Source: Cristatella mucedo (Eukaryota; Bryozoa; Phylactolaemata; Cristatellidae). Taken from it: a stretch of 64,000 bases of DNA. Made by a program: the position numbers and the translations under genes. The notes below the pieces were generated by a model. The model did not search any database and was not told the DNA's origin. It saw nothing but the letters and a program-made list of their open reading frames with translations. The DNA lies in contig WPIO01000104.1 in the NCBI GenBank assembly GCA_009760855.2, positions 880,001 to 944,000 on the forward strand, in the 5' to 3' direction. Shown here one piece after another: positions 53,660-64,000 of the stretch (the first letter of the stretch is position 1; the number at the start of each line of letters is the position of its first letter).

Positions 53660-53704
53660 CGAAATATATAGATATAATCTATCGGATTATATCTATATAT
53701 TTCG
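53660..53704. repeat. Perfect 20-bp inverted repeat
   Basis: CGAAATATATAGATATAATC (53660-53679), loop TATCG, exact reverse complement at 53685-53704. AT-rich stem within GC-rich DNA, about 65 bases before the LINE at 53769. Confidence 0.9.
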
Positions 53705-53768
53705 GATGAGCGTAATCTGCGGCGAGTTCGACACTAGTTAATACCTGCCGGCGGGCCCTCTTCGGCGG

Positions 53769-56690
53769 ATGAGTAAGAACCTCTCTCAGCATCCGGCTGT
53801 AACCCTATCAACCGCTCGGCTAAGCCCTAAGACCCGAAAATTGAAAGCCCTGATTATCACTCGCGGCGATAGTAGCTCACTCGCCGCCGTGTGTCAGGGT
53901 CGTGCAAAAAAAAAATTATTTGACCCAGTGCCCCCTCTTGCTAATGCTTTATTAAAATTCCTGGGTGCCGCGTCTACCGGGCCGGCTGCAGGCCGCCGAT
54001 TGGCCTCGCGAAGTTATTGGAAGCCTCTACAATTGTGTCCGTTAAATGTCAGCTCGCTAAGAACCAATGCATTAGTTATCCACGATCGGGCTTTCCACGG
54101 GAAGCTCTCGCATTTTCGCTGTCCGATAAATGCGGCCCAACGAAATGAAGTCAAGAGCTGGATATCCGGTGGCTGGGTATCTGAGACCGAGGCTAAGGCT
54201 GCTCTCATTCTTTCAGTCCCTCGTGCCGCGTGGGATGGTGGGCGGTGGACTTGTTATTGTTCTTAGGGAGTTTTTTCTTTCTAACCTACGCTTGATCGCA
54301 TGGACTGTCGTTTCATTGAGTTGCAATCAGGTCATCGTCGGTGACCAGACTTCGCACTGTTGTGATCTACTGACCTCCTACCTGTCCGACCTGACTTTCC
54401 TAACGTTTGCGAAGGAGTTTTCGAAGGAGTTTGCTCATAAAACTGCTCGAGCGTGACAGGTTGTCACCAATTGCCACAGACTTTCAAAGATCACGCTGAA
54501 AACGTCAGCAACCGTTAGCGTCCGCTCATCACCATTAGTCAATATCTGACGGCGGCTCCTTCAGCTCGGCGGGTGAATATGAACCTCCCTGCATCCTGCG
54601 TTCACCCTATCTACAGCTCGGCTATCACACCCGCGGTCCGTAAATTTAAAGCGATTAACAGCGCTCGTTGCGGTAGTAGCTCACCAGCGGTGCCCCGGTA
54701 TGTTGTGAAACGTCGACCGGTGACCGCTACTAAGGTCCAATTCAAAGTCGAAAGGCCTGCGTCAGTCGGGTCGGGTACACGCTGTCTCGAATGCAAGCCA
54801 CTCAATCGGCGTCGCGCAGTTGTTGGACAGCCTCTTAATATCCTCCTACTCTATGTCCGCTGACTAAACTCCGACGGGTTATTTATCAGGCGGAGCCGGT
54901 AGATGAGAGCCATATGCATTTCTACTTATCGAAAAGCTTGAATAACGCCTCCTTCCAGACGCTGTATATATGAAACAACCCACCCGGGTTTTTATTCTAT
55001 CAGTTCATGAGTTCTGACAAGATTGGTGGCGGGGTGGCAATTGTTGTTCATGAATCGTTGGGCAATACGATATGCAGTTTTTCGCATGGAAAATTGTTTG
55101 AATTAGTTGCAAATCAGGTCCACATCATAGACAGAGCCACTCCTGTTGTAGTATTCAGACCTTCTGCTTGCTGGCTAAACTTTTTTATAGAAGTGTTTTC
55201 GGAGTTTCTCAACAAAATATTTGTGTGTGACGGGCCTTTACTGATTACTGGAGACTTCAATATTCGCATTTACAACCCTATCAACAACCAGTTCTGCTCA
55301 TTTCTTGACTTTCACGAGAATTTTGGTCTATTCCAACACGTTAATCATACCATCCACGTCGGCGGCCATTTCCTAGATCTCGTAATCACTAACGATGTCT
55401 AACTGAGTGACCTTGTGGTGTGCCCACTGACCCTCTTGGATAATTTGTTCGGTTTCGTTTACTGTTCCTGCTCCATTGTACATACTGGGTAATGTCTATC
55501 TAGTCTAGTGACTTTAGTTAATAATCATTGACATAATTTTTTTTAAAATCGGTTTGTGATGCAGGTTTTATCGAATTGCACTCAGACACGACCGACAGCC
55601 TCGATACACTCACAGATACACAGTGAAAATGACAACTCGGATAAACTAATTATAAATTATAAACTAAATTATTTATATTATTCTAATATTAAATTTAATT
55701 TAGGCTCCCGTTTATTCCATAAGTGTACACAGTCGTGGAGATTCCTTTCAGTTTACAAAAAACAGATTCGTCGTGTTAAGCGCAGGCTTGAACGTCGTTT
55801 GAGGGAATCTGGGTCTAATGCAGATCTAGTCAATCTCAAGGACTTCCTTCGTGTTAATACCCGAAAACTGAACAAAGCCGGAACTCTATTTTCACTGGAT
55901 AACTAGAATCCTGCCAGTAAGACTCAAAACAGATTAATAAGACGGTAAACAATTTACTGGCCAATGCTGAGAGGTCTGAATCCCTAGATATTAATGGTTC
56001 AGCGGAAAAGTTTTCAGCCCTCTTCATTGAAAAAACGGTTCGCATCCGTGCCTCTATAAAGTTAAAAAATATAAATCCGTGTCTTAACAAATATTTAACT
56101 AGCTTCTTAGTTCTGTCTCAGCTTGATTATTGTAATTCTCTTTTGGCTGGGCTGCCAAAAAGCAACTAGGCCATTGCTAAAGGCTACGAATATGGCTGCA
56201 ATGTTAGTTTGCCATTCTGGGAAGTTTGACCATGTGTCTTCTTCGCTAAAAGTATGGCTGCCCCTTGATCAACGGATACAAAGAAAAGTTCTTGCGCTGA
56301 TTCACAAGGCCCGCCACAGCTTCGCTCCTCCATATCTAGCTGAACTTCGGCACACGTTTCAGCCTCCTCGTGCCCTCAGGTCCAGTATGGACAATAAATT
56401 AGCTGTCCTATTCCTCCGCTTAAAGACAGTTGGCGACAGAAGCCTTAGCTCTGCAGGTCTAAGACTGTGGAACTCGCTCTCACAATTATTACGCAACGAC
56501 AACCACTCTTCTGCTGCCGACTATGGCAATATTTTTCAGCGGTCCTGAGCTGCTACTTCAATGCTACTCTAAACCTCGATTGCTCTCCTGACTCTGCTAT
56601 GCTTCCCTCTCACTTTATCACTTTGTTGCGCGAGATGAAGTGCTTAGCTACTGAATGCGTACCGAAAGCCCGTTGGCTGTGAGTGCGACT
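53769..56690 (+). mobile_element. LINE family B, endonuclease to 3' end, internally deleted
   Basis: In order: a damaged N-terminal region with PLNVSSLRTNALVIHDRAF (54030-54110) typical of CR1-like second frames; an apurinic-type endonuclease remnant at 55007-55402 (GGGVAIVVHE, then LLITGDFNIRIYNP, then HFLDLVITND); the linker with KKQIRRVKRRLERRLRESGS (55760-55840); then a jump over most of the reverse transcriptase to the C-terminal region at 56123-56548 (LKVWLPLDQRIQRKVLALIH, KTVGDRSLSSAGLRLWNSLS) and the 3' end. An internal deletion removes the palm. Dead copy. Confidence 0.75.
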
Positions 56691-56739
56691 CGACCAGCAG
56701 CCTCGATAACCTCATTGATTCAGTGTAAGACGACACATA

Positions 56740-57125
56740 GGACGTGGCGCCCTTGACGACGATGTGCGCATATATTTGGCTGTTCCATTCCTCTAGTTAC
56801 TTCACAACTCGCTTAAAGACCGTAGGCGACGGCAGCTTTAGCTCTCTAGGTCCTATACCGTGGAACTCGCTTCCACAAGTCTTACGCAACGACATCTACT
56901 CTCCTTCTGCTGACTATGGCTCATCCTTTCCAGCCGTCCTGGGTAGCTACTACCGTGCTACTTGCTACCTTTAAATGCTCTCGCGACTCCGCTATGATTT
57001 TCACTTTATCTCGGCTGCGTGGAATGAATTCTATTGGCTACCGAATGCGTACAGCAAGCCACCCAGGTTGTGATTTCGCTATTGGACTCGCTTCTGCGTA
57101 ACACTCAGGCTGTATTTGTAGAGTA
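56740..57125 (+). mobile_element. Second LINE family B 3' end
   Basis: Repeats the end of the preceding element (LKTVGDGSFSSLGPIPWNSL, YGSSFPAVLGSYYRAT, GYRMRTASHPGCDFA) with separate mutations, so it is an independent copy. Confidence 0.65.
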
Positions 57126-57139
57126 ACTGACGCAAGTAA

Positions 57140-59480
57140 ATTAAATGACATTCTGTCTGTGTACCGAGTCGTAGTGATTTCTTTCAATTTACCAAAAAAC
57201 TTCAAACGATGGGCTGCGTTAAGCACAGGTTTGAACGCCGCTTTAAGAAGTCTGGGTCCGATGAAAATCCGGCAAATTTCACGGAATCTCACCCTTCGAG
57301 TCCACACGCAGAAGCTTCACACCCGGAAGCCTATTGTAGCTATTTTTTCCCTCGGAAACTGAAGGTCAATCAGTCAATCACCTAAATGCTGGATGGCGGA
57401 CATTTTGCTCAAACATTCTGAGAGTGCTCACTCCGCAAGATATTCCCGCGACGATTGCTATGTTTGCAGCCTTCTCCAATGCCGCTACTCACTGCTTGCT
57501 GATCTACCGGCACATGCAATCAGGCGCCTACAGCTGGTGCAAAGCTCTGCAGATAGGCTTGGCGGTCGTGAGTGTCGCGATTGCCCCATTAACACCACAT
57601 CTCTCCTGCACACACGCCGACCTGCACTGGCTCCTGTGAGTCAAGCAACGCATCAAATTCAAGGTTTTGTCGCTCAGCTTTGGGTTCCTTCATTCTTTGG
57701 CTCCAGCCTACCTATAAGATCTACTCCACCACCCGGCTACGCATCGCTCTAACCGCTTTTCGGATTATAAAAGTTTATGTATACCTCGTACAAACCTCAA
57801 ATTCTTTGGAGTTAGTTCGTATGCTCCCGAAGCCTGGAACTCACTCCCGACTTGCGTCGCGACATCACCTGACTTGACCTCATTTTAAAAGAAATTTAAA
57901 AACGCACCTATTTAGCAAAGCATTTAGTGGGTTTCTTTGATTCGACCTTTACGTGCTTATGCGTACCGACCCTTTTGCAAGCTGCCGCTAACCACACTTG
58001 CATGCTGACCTTGTGCATGTCACTCCTAACCGTGTTATTCTTGTTGCTTACTGAGCGCGCTACCACTAACCAGTCAATCGTGCTTCCTTTGCAGCAATTA
58101 TAAAGTACCTAGAAAGATATAAAGTTGTCTGAGGACAACTTATCAAGTGTGTTACTATTATTATGATTAAATACCGAATGAATTGCGCAAATTTGTGCCT
58201 CCATAAAGGCGCCTTCGACTGAGGCAGTTGCTGAGTCGCAACATGTGACTTTCACTAAAAGATTATCTGAGGTGTTTATATGCGATGTGGCTACCTTAGA
58301 AATATGTAGAAATATATTGTAGAAAAATGAACACGTCTCTTGGAGACCCTACAACATCAAGTCTGTGGTCTTCACTGGCAGACAAAATTAGCCATGCTAC
58401 TAATGAAATGCTTAATTCTTTAAAAAATTCTATTGTACGCAAATCTTCGAAATTAGTCATCATTAGACTGATACCTAAAAACCGGATTAGAATAAGAGCT
58501 CCTAGAAAACTGCCAGCACGGTTTTCCACTTCTCATTTGTTAAGGATTTAGGAAAGAAATCGTCGTTAAGCAGCATGCAAGCATAAGTTGTCAAAAAATT
58601 TCATTCGTGATCATACTTGTTCGGTCGTGTTCAATACGTTACATAAGTGAGATCAGGTTCATCGACCAGAAGGGTCTCGCGTGGAGTCCAACGAGGATCC
58701 GTCCTCGGTGATCCTTTGCTGTTTTCAAAGAACTTCTGAGACAATAATATCGAGCCTATCGAATCGGTTATCACTTTTGTGCTGACGATACTCAGCTGTA
58801 TTTGTCATTTAAACTATTGGAATTTGCTGCAGTGCCTTATAAACCCGATGCTTGCCTTGCATTCGATCCTTGATGTCCGCCAATTCCCTTTAACTAAACA
58901 ACGATACAAATAAAAAACTGCTACTCATAGGACGTCAAGCGTGCGGCTGGACTAGAAGTCTTCTAATAGAAGACGTTGTTGTGCGAACATCACCGTGTGC
59001 TCATAATTGAGGTGTCGTCTTCGGCGGCTGCCGACAATTTGAAAGCTTGGTTAAGAAGACTGCGTTCACAGCTAGCCATCATGTCCAATCTAAGGTTAAA
59101 AAACTGTCTTTCACTGGGGCTTGCTAAGAATTTAACCTTTACTCCTTTGTTACATCTCGGCTAGATTATTGTAATCCCCTTTTGGCTGGGCCTCCAAAAA
59201 AGCCGCTGACGAAGCTGGCGATGAACGTGGCTGCAAATCTACAAGTCGAAAAATTCCACTGGTCTTGACTGCGTGTCTCTTTTGATGAACGAGCTTGAGA
59301 CGATTTGCATTTAATCAACGGATGCGTACGGTAGAGTTCTTACGCTGACCCACAAGGCCGGCCGTGGCTTGGCTCTTTCCGTGGCGTCTGTCCTCCAGGT
59401 AATTAGCCGTTCCATTTCTCCTCTTAACTGTCGCCTTGGCGACAGAAGCTTTCGCTGTGCATGTCCGAGACGCATTAGGC
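57140..59480 (+). mobile_element. LINE family B remnant interrupted by a family A insertion
   Basis: 57140-57310 matches the linker (compare 55720-55840). Similarity resumes at about 58175 and continues through an RT remnant with GSVLGDPLL and ADDTQLYLSF (about 58690-58810, the YxDD box with the Tyr replaced by Cys), then SRLDYCNPLLAGPP-like sequence near 59150 and a decayed 3' part. Many stops. Confidence 0.65.
57385..58172 (+). mobile_element. LINE family A inserted in family B
   Basis: RT C-terminal region onward: LPAHAIRRLQLVQSSADRLG, LHSLAPAYL equivalents, NLKFFGVSSYAPEAWNSLP-like sequence, then the 3' end with stem-loop tail AAGTACCTAGAAAGATATAA and an ATTATTATGATT run. 5'-truncated, as usual for target-primed insertions. 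Confidence 0.7.
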
Positions 59481-59489
59481 CGCAGCGCT

Positions 59490-60690
59490 GATTCGATGTG
59501 ACGGAGGCGGCGCTGCAAAGCTGTGCTAGCCACACAGTGCGGACCAGCGTGCGTCATGCCTCCGTGCACATCGTTTGCGCACGTTAAACATTCGATCGCC
59601 AGCGCAGCAACGGCGGCGGTCCGTCCGTCGCAAAACGACGCGAAAATCGTCGGCAACGCACTGTCGGCAACGTCGCCGGGTGTCGCGGGTGTTTCTGAAT
59701 TACGATGCGCACCCAGAGCCTCGCGTGTCATCAACGCGCGCGAGAGAGAAAGCGCTTTTCAATGCATCCAGCACGATCGATGCGGTATTCGATATAATCT
59801 TTTAATACCAGACAATCTTCGATACCATCCTTCGATTCCGCAGTACAATCTCAGCGAGACGCTCATCGCCCCGCCGCCGCGCATCGCAGGCCGCAGGGGC
59901 CGCTGGAGGCGAAAGCGAGGCTCAGAGCGCTCAGCACTGCACGGCGGACGAGGAGGACACGGTGGCGTCCTGGATTTGGTACGGGTCGAAGGACCACAGC
60001 TCCCTGTTCTGCGGCTGGCGCCTCGCCTCCGCCTCAGCCTCCGCTGCCGCCTGGCGATTGGCCGCTCGGCTACGTCCTCTCGAGTGGGCTCGGCTGCCTG
60101 CAACGACGCCAGATCGATAGAGAAACCCTATACCGTGAACCCGATCGACAGGCGATCTGGTCCATCGCGCGCGTGCGCGCGCGCGAGTCAAAGATCGTAG
60201 CCGATCGCCGCAGACCGCTCGACGCACGGCTTGCAGTGCCTCCAATGTCGCGGTGTGTTAAACGTCAAACTCGTTTATATTCTATTGCGATCGGCTGTGC
60301 GAAGAGTAAATCTTAGTCGGTCGCCGTACGCAATGCTGGCGTGTCGAATAGCCCGAGTTGGTGTAGCGTTGGCGTAATTGAACTAGTGACACGTGCTCTC
60401 GTCCTTCTTTCGAGAGCGAGAAAACAGACTGCAATGCTGCGCAGGCATGCTAGGAGATGATGGCAGTTCAGGGCAAGAGTCAGTAAACGCCTATAGCCAG
60501 AAAACGGCGGAAATGCACCGACTTGATGCAGAGGCTATCACGAAGGCTAGCGGGTACGAGTTGTTGTGGGCAAGCAGTGCAGACACCAGTAAATACCACT
60601 TGGGCTACGATAAACCAAGACCATTGTAGATCGGATACATCGGTTAGCAGTGTACGCCTGAAAGGATGGCTGGCCAAAGCATTTTCGACG
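59490..60690. other. GC-rich pocket around a candidate exon
   Basis: Both strands are open between 59.5 and 60.25 kb; see the candidate exon at 59890-60120. Nothing recognised from 60.25 to 60.69 kb. Confidence 0.35.
59890..60120 (+). CDS. Candidate terminal exon of an unrecognised gene
   Basis: Open frame starting after GCATCGCAG and ending in TAG at 60118-60120. It reads AAGAAGGESEAQSAQHCTAD, then EEDTVASWIWYGSKDHSSLF, CGWRLAS, and an Ala-rich, Trp-containing tail. An acidic patch followed by a Trp-rich segment is unusual for chance GC-rich sequence. The minus strand is also open here (ending NRELWSFDPYQIQDATVSSS), so strand and reality are both uncertain. No partner exons were found. Confidence 0.25.
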   Translation, partial: AAGAAGGESEAQSAQHCTADEEDTVASWIWYGSKDHSSLFCGWRLASASASAAAWRLAARLRPLEWARLPATTPDR

Positions 60691-60696
60691 TTCTCG

Positions 60697-60838
60697 CCGA
60701 GCTGGTTTGGTCCAGCGATTGAGGTGCTCGCCCCGACCAAGGTCTGGCTGAGGTCGTGGGCTCGAGCCCTGAGGCATATGTGAAGCGCCTGAATAGAGAT
60801 TAAGTTTCTCTTGGGGTGCTATACAAATGAATTACATT
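60697..60838 (+). mobile_element. tRNA-headed SINE, well preserved
   Basis: GCCGAGCTGGTTTGGTCCAG, then GTGCTCGCCCCGACCAAGG, B box GGGCTCGAGCC, tail GAAGCGCCTGAATAGAGATT...TTGGGGTGCTATACAAATGA, then a TTTATT/TATTTA-rich end. Best copy for defining the consensus. Confidence 0.85.
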
Positions 60839-61149
60839 TATTTTCATTTATCTATATTTATATTTATCCAGACAGCTCCGCTAGTTGCGACCCCCGAAGT
60901 CAACATTCGGTACCACGTTTGACATTAATCAGGCAAAGGTTAGAGGTAAAGTTATGAAACGTTTAACCGTCGTCGTCGGCGCTTTTACGTGCAAAGGACA
61001 GTAATGGGCAGGGATCCGATGGTGAGGACTGGCGCATAGGTTTTGAATAGTATTATTATTTGCAGCGCATGCTTCGAGCGGGCAGTTGAGCAAACGTCTC
61101 GAATGAAATTATTGCATCGATCCTCGCTAGGAGACTTATTTTATCAATT

Positions 61150-61330
61150 CTCGCTAGGTGAGTGGCTCAACTGCTCTCCGAGCGGACTCAGCTACGCTTC
61201 TTTCTTGCTCTCTCTTTGTAGCGCGAGATGAAGTATGATGGCTACCAAATGCGTAACACCGACAGCCGCCCAGGGCTTTGAATGCGCTATAGGAAATGCT
61301 CATGCGCAGTGGTTGTTGCAGAGTTACCGA
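61150..61330 (+). mobile_element. LINE family B 3' fragment
   Basis: Short match to LNCSPDSAML...MKYDGYQMRNTDSRPGL-type C-terminal and 3' sequence, AACTGCTCTCCGAGCGGACT onward. Confidence 0.5.
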
Positions 61331-61334
61331 CGGA

Positions 61335-62160
61335 GACGCATAAACGATACGCGCCTCGCACTTATGCCCAATAGCGTACGGAGCAGCTCGCACTACACGA
61401 CGACCAGATTGCAGATCAGAGTCCTGTTGTTCAGCCGGCAGTTCGCATTTGTCCTCTGCGAGCGTGGCGATTGCGTACACGGCTCTCCTGAAGAGCCTTG
61501 AACGAGGGCCTCACGAGGCTACTGAAACAGCCTTAACCTTAAAATATTTTCCGTCGTTTCAGACAGCTAGCTGGTATGGCGTTGCTCAGAGTTGCGTTGC
61601 ACGACGGCAATTTTCGAATCCAATCCCGCGGCTGAGCATCTCGTCGCACGATCCATTACATATCCATATCCTCCACAATATTGAAAGACGAAGAGCTGAT
61701 GCATCGTAATGAGCGTCGAACGCATCGAGAATTAGGCAAAACGAATTCGACGCGACGACAAAGCAGCATCGTCTATCAATAAATGATTGGGGTGGTGGCG
61801 GCAACCAGGCCTCAATTGGAAACTGCTGCTGCGCTAATATACTTGTTATTACAGCGACCGTCGGGGTAGTGTCAATAGGCGACACTCCAAAGCCAATTCA
61901 CCGAGATGGAACGCGGCGCGAGGCGGATCTGCGGAGCCGCTGCACGGCTTCGCTTCTCCGACTCGCATCGTCTCCCATCGCAATGCTAATCCCAAACGAT
62001 CCCAATCTGGTATCAATCTGAATCAATCTCAACCCGACTTTTAACCGTGTGGCTATCGCTACCGCTGTACAGAGCTACGAGAACAACGGTCGAGTCGATA
62101 GATCGGACAGTCGGTACAAATAAAAAATAAAAAAGCAGTGTATTATTCGGCAGACTTAAG
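61335..62160. other. No gene recognised
   Basis: Short frames on both strands, none with domain or splice support. Confidence 0.5.
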
Positions 62161-62164
62161 ATAT

Positions 62165-63046
62165 ATAATAATAATAATGCACTTGATAAAGCACCCTCAG
62201 AGAACTTTATCTCTTTCTAGGCGCTTTACATTTGCTGCAAAGTGAAATGCAATTGAATGGTAAGTAAAATCATGCTTGAAAAACAAACAAAATGAATAAC
62301 ATGGTTAGGGGTGACATGCACAGGGTCAGCATGCAAATGTGGTTAGTGGCAGCATGCACAGTGTCAGCACGCATAAGCACGTGAAGGATGAATCACAGGA
62401 CCCACTAAATGCTATCCTAAATAGGTGTGTTTTTAAGTTCCTTTTAAATGTGGACAGGTCAGGGGATGTTCTGACGCAGGTCAGGAGTGGGTTCCAGGCT
62501 TTGGGAGCATACGAACTAAATGCCCGGTCTCCAAAGGATTTAAGGTTTGTATGAGGTTTTCCTAGACTGTTGGACTCCGAAAAGCGGGTGGCACGATGCT
62601 TGGCCTGATGGTGTAGTATATCTGAGAGATAGGCTGGAGCGAAAGAATGAAGGGACCTAAAAGTGAGCAACATAACCTTGAAGTCAATCCGTTGCTTGAC
62701 TGATAGCCAGTGCAGGTCGGCAAGAAGTGGAGTAATGTGGCAAATGCGACGCTCACGACAGACAAGCCTGGCTGCAGAGTTTTGCACCAGCTGCAATCGC
62801 CTGACCGCACATGCCGGTAGGCCAGTAAGCAGTGAGTTGCAGAAGTCGAGACGGGATGTCACGAATGCATGGACCAACTTGGATGTGGTATCCTTATCTA
62901 AACAAGCCCGAATTTTAGCAATGTTATGAAGCTGAAAATAGGCGGATTTGACTGCGGAGCTGATATGGCCGTCTAACGAGAGGTCGCTTTGGAATATGAC
63001 ACCTAGATTTCGAGCTGCTGACTCAACTGGAGATATGCTGGCAGAG

Positions 63047-63055
<9 letters not shown>
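62165..63055 (-). mobile_element. LINE family A, longest readable C-terminal frame
   Basis: On the minus strand one frame runs from ISPVESAARNLGVIFQSDLS through SRLDFCNSLLTGLPACAVRR, LQLVQNSAARLVCRERRICH, LADLHWLSVKQRIDFKVMLL, SFAPAYLSDILHHQ and NLKSFGDRAFSSYAPKAWNP to LSTFKRNLKTHLFRIAF, then 3' non-coding sequence and the stem-loop tail. It is the youngest-looking family A copy here, 5'-truncated at the TA microsatellite. Confidence 0.85.
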
Positions 63056-63099
<44 letters not shown>

Positions 63100-63171
63100 A
63101 AATAGATAGATAGATATAAGTAGATATAGATAGACATAGATAGATATATACAGACACACACACACAAATAC

Positions 63172-63270
<99 letters not shown>

Positions 63271-63343
63271 TATAGATAGATATAGATAGATAGATAGATA
63301 GTAGGATAGATAGGTCGATAGTAGGATAGATAGGTATATAGGT

Positions 63344-63436
<93 letters not shown>
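63048..63436. repeat. Compound microsatellite (TA)n-(TAGA)n-(TA)n-(GATA)n-(GA)n
   Basis: Nearly 390 bases of changing simple sequence, at the truncated 5' end of the LINE. Confidence 0.95.
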
Positions 63437-63439
<3 letters not shown>

Positions 63440-63441
<2 letters not shown>

Positions 63442-64000
63442 CCCGCCGGAGGTAACCGTATGCTAGGTTTTCAAACACTTCAATAGAACCCAGCGGTGAT
63501 TTATTTTCAGGTGAACACTCTTTACGTCTATTTATTACTCGGATTCAGTCTCGCGCGGTACTGGCGTTTGGTATGTGGCGCGTCCGGTAGTTTGTGCGTC
63601 CGTTTTGCTTCCCTCGCGACTTGAGTTACCGCGACCCGCGTTGCGGCCGAGGACGTGAATCGTGCGGCGGCTACGGCGGCGGCGAGCGTCGCGTCTCGGC
63701 CGCACTTTATTGAGGGGTCCGTCTGCTTGGCGACTCCCGTTTGATAGCTACCGCCGCCGCCGCCGCCGCTCTGGCCGCCGCCGCTCTGGCCGCCGCCGCT
63801 TGGGTGCCTTATTTATAGCGCGGTCGCGGAGTGCCTCTCTCAGGACAGTCTAGATTAGCTCGGATAGTTGCCGCACGCACAGCCGCACGCAGACTGTGCG
63901 CGATCCGTGCGGTCTCGGCTCGTCGCTTCATAATCGCCTTTATTACGCCGGTCGCCGCGCAGCGGGGCTGCGGACAACTCAGCGGCTATGCTTAGCGAGG
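63440..64000. other. GC-rich DNA running off the window
   Basis: CpG-rich with GCC/GCG repeats near 63750-63800. No exon recognised; it may be the edge of another GC-rich gene block. Confidence 0.4.

Noticed and set aside
52921-53671. Opposing long frames (195 codons minus, 167 plus)
   Set aside because: Arg/Ser/Leu-rich composition on both strands with no splice or domain support.
60697-60780. Functional tRNA gene
   Set aside because: A and B boxes are present but the acceptor stem does not close, and the tail is the SINE tail shared with several dispersed copies.

Overview
The window is animal (metazoan) nuclear DNA. Coding sequence is split by GT-AG introns. The DNA is full of CR1/L2-type non-LTR retrotransposon fragments and tRNA-headed SINEs, and has very long (CT)n/(GA)n microsatellites. 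CpG-rich, GC-rich blocks with alanine/proline-rich exons (about 19-28.7 kb and 42-54 kb) alternate with AT-rich, gene-poor DNA (about 29-42 kb). An invertebrate is likely, but the sequence does not fix the phylum. Nothing suggests bacteria, phage or an organelle.

Layout. (1) 0-16.5 kb, plus strand: the last four coding exons of a SEC14-like lipid-binding protein (end of the CRAL-TRIO region plus the GOLD domain), with introns stuffed with LINEs, SINEs and a 0.55 kb CT tract. The N-terminal exons lie to the left of the window. (2) 17.65 kb: a tandem array of CTCF-core-like motifs between this gene and the next GC-rich block. (3) 19.7-28.1 kb, minus strand: two phase-consistent gene models, not recognised. 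One is 256 aa with a Cys/His-rich N-terminus and an acidic middle; the other is 749 aa, Ala/Pro-rich, with a PP1 docking-type RVTF and a C-terminal PLDLR (CtBP-type) motif and a TATA box. (4) 29-42 kb: AT-rich, LINE and SINE debris and microsatellites, no convincing gene. (5) 42-48 kb: a possible three-exon minus-strand gene, a G-quadruplex-prone array, a 17-bp minisatellite and CpG-rich promoter-like DNA. (6) 47.9-51.5 kb, plus strand: a divergent homeobox gene, with three well-supported elements (two homeodomain exons joined at the classic residue 44/45 intron position, and a poly(A) signal) and more tentative 5' exons. (7) 53.7-59.5 kb: a degenerate LINE (endonuclease, linker, reverse-transcriptase remnants, 3' ends) with another LINE family nested in it. 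(8) 59.5-64 kb: one candidate exon, one SINE, a LINE fragment and a compound microsatellite, then GC-rich DNA running out of the window.

The two minus-strand genes and the homeobox gene look like nuclear regulators sharing GC-rich domains; the SEC14-like gene is the only one assigned confidently to a known enzyme/carrier family. All splice models were built by hand from GT/AG sites and phase matching. No alignment or transcript evidence was available.
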